A stretch of DNA of 5,339 bases, taken from assembly GCA_025998295.1 (NCBI GenBank), contig BNVT01000085.1, forward strand, positions 1 to 5,339. The letters are read 5' to 3'. Source of the stretch: Endomicrobiia bacterium. GTDB taxonomy: Bacteria; Elusimicrobiota; Endomicrobiia; Endomicrobiales; Endomicrobiaceae. Position numbers and translations under genes: made by a program. Positions 5,112 to 5,339 of the stretch are shown here, in pieces. Below the pieces are notes generated by a model, which was not told where the DNA came from, made no database searches, and worked only from the letters and a program-made list of their open reading frames with translations. Each line of letters opens with the position of its first letter. Position 1 is the first letter of the stretch.

Positions 5112-5339
5112 TAATACGGCATCATATCATGCAAGATGACATGAAAATACTGCCAAAACACTATACTCTAACCTTGGTTAATGCAAGACACCCCATAATA
5201 TGTCAATAGATGAGAAGCAGATAAAAAGAAAGAAATATAAAGCAGTCAAAGAACAAAAAAGAAAGAGAAAAGGGAAGTGTCAAGTTGATTGTGTAAAGTT
5301 GCAAGTTAGTTATTAACAAAGACTCTATTTTGGAAGAGA
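5112..5339. other. Upstream intergenic DNA with no supported gene
   Basis: This AT-rich stretch lies upstream of the operon promoter. The plus strand carries a 38-codon Lys/Arg-rich ORF (5200-5316; MSIDEKQIKRKKYKAVKEQK at its start) without a ribosome binding site. It resembles in composition the Lys/Arg-rich open stretch inside the MITE and shares AAGTTGCA with it. It may be the edge of another degenerate element. I see no terminator, tRNA or known motif. Confidence 0.35.

Noticed and set aside
5131..5190. Another copy of the MITE terminal repeat (ATGCAAGA words near 5134 and 5181)
   Set aside because: Only 7-8 bases match TGCAAGAGGTCTAATG, and the rest diverges (TGCAAGACACCCC), so chance cannot be excluded.

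Overview
The window is AT-rich bacterial DNA with two contrasting halves. The right half (about 2333-5111) is a compact minus-strand operon for Gram-negative lipopolysaccharide precursors. The left half (1-2330) has no ordinary gene. It holds transposon debris, two copies of a small inverted-repeat element, and a low-complexity serine-rich locus built of tandem repeats. The LPS genes, low GC, eroded transposases and degenerate intergenic DNA fit a Gram-negative with a decaying genome. An Endomicrobium-like (Elusimicrobiota) termite-flagellate symbiont is my best guess, but this is inference from style and the sequence does not prove it.

Right half, read on the minus strand: a sigma70-type promoter (5082-5111) precedes hldD (5047-4085, GTG start with a good Shine-Dalgarno), then a single-domain heptose-7-phosphate kinase, rfaE1/hldA type (4041-3058), then kdsB (3061-2333). 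The kinase and kdsB overlap by ATGA. HldA phosphorylates D-glycero-D-manno-heptose 7-phosphate and HldD epimerises the later ADP-heptose. KdsB activates Kdo as CMP-Kdo. Together they feed the two conserved inner-core sugars. The intermediate steps (GmhA, GmhB and a separate HldC nucleotidyltransferase) are not in the window.

Left half: positions 1-140 are the right end of a MITE-like element whose second, complete copy is 1542-1847 (306 bp, 23-bp terminal inverted repeats matching at 21 positions). Between them lies a serine/proline-rich repeat ORF (open 277-1320, plus strand) made of 45-bp and 75-bp repeats. A short ORF that looks like a signal peptide (227-313) precedes it in a different frame, which suggests a frameshifted secreted protein. 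The minus strand of the same repeats is also open and reads as acidic EF-hand-like repeats, so the coding strand is not fully settled.

Between the complete MITE and kdsB are a possible 3' gene fragment (1850-1903), a 129-bp inverted-repeat element (1960-2088), a GC-rich hairpin (2108-2127) and the frameshifted C-terminal end of an IS3-family transposase (2140-2329). The last 230 bases beyond the hldD promoter hold no gene I can support.
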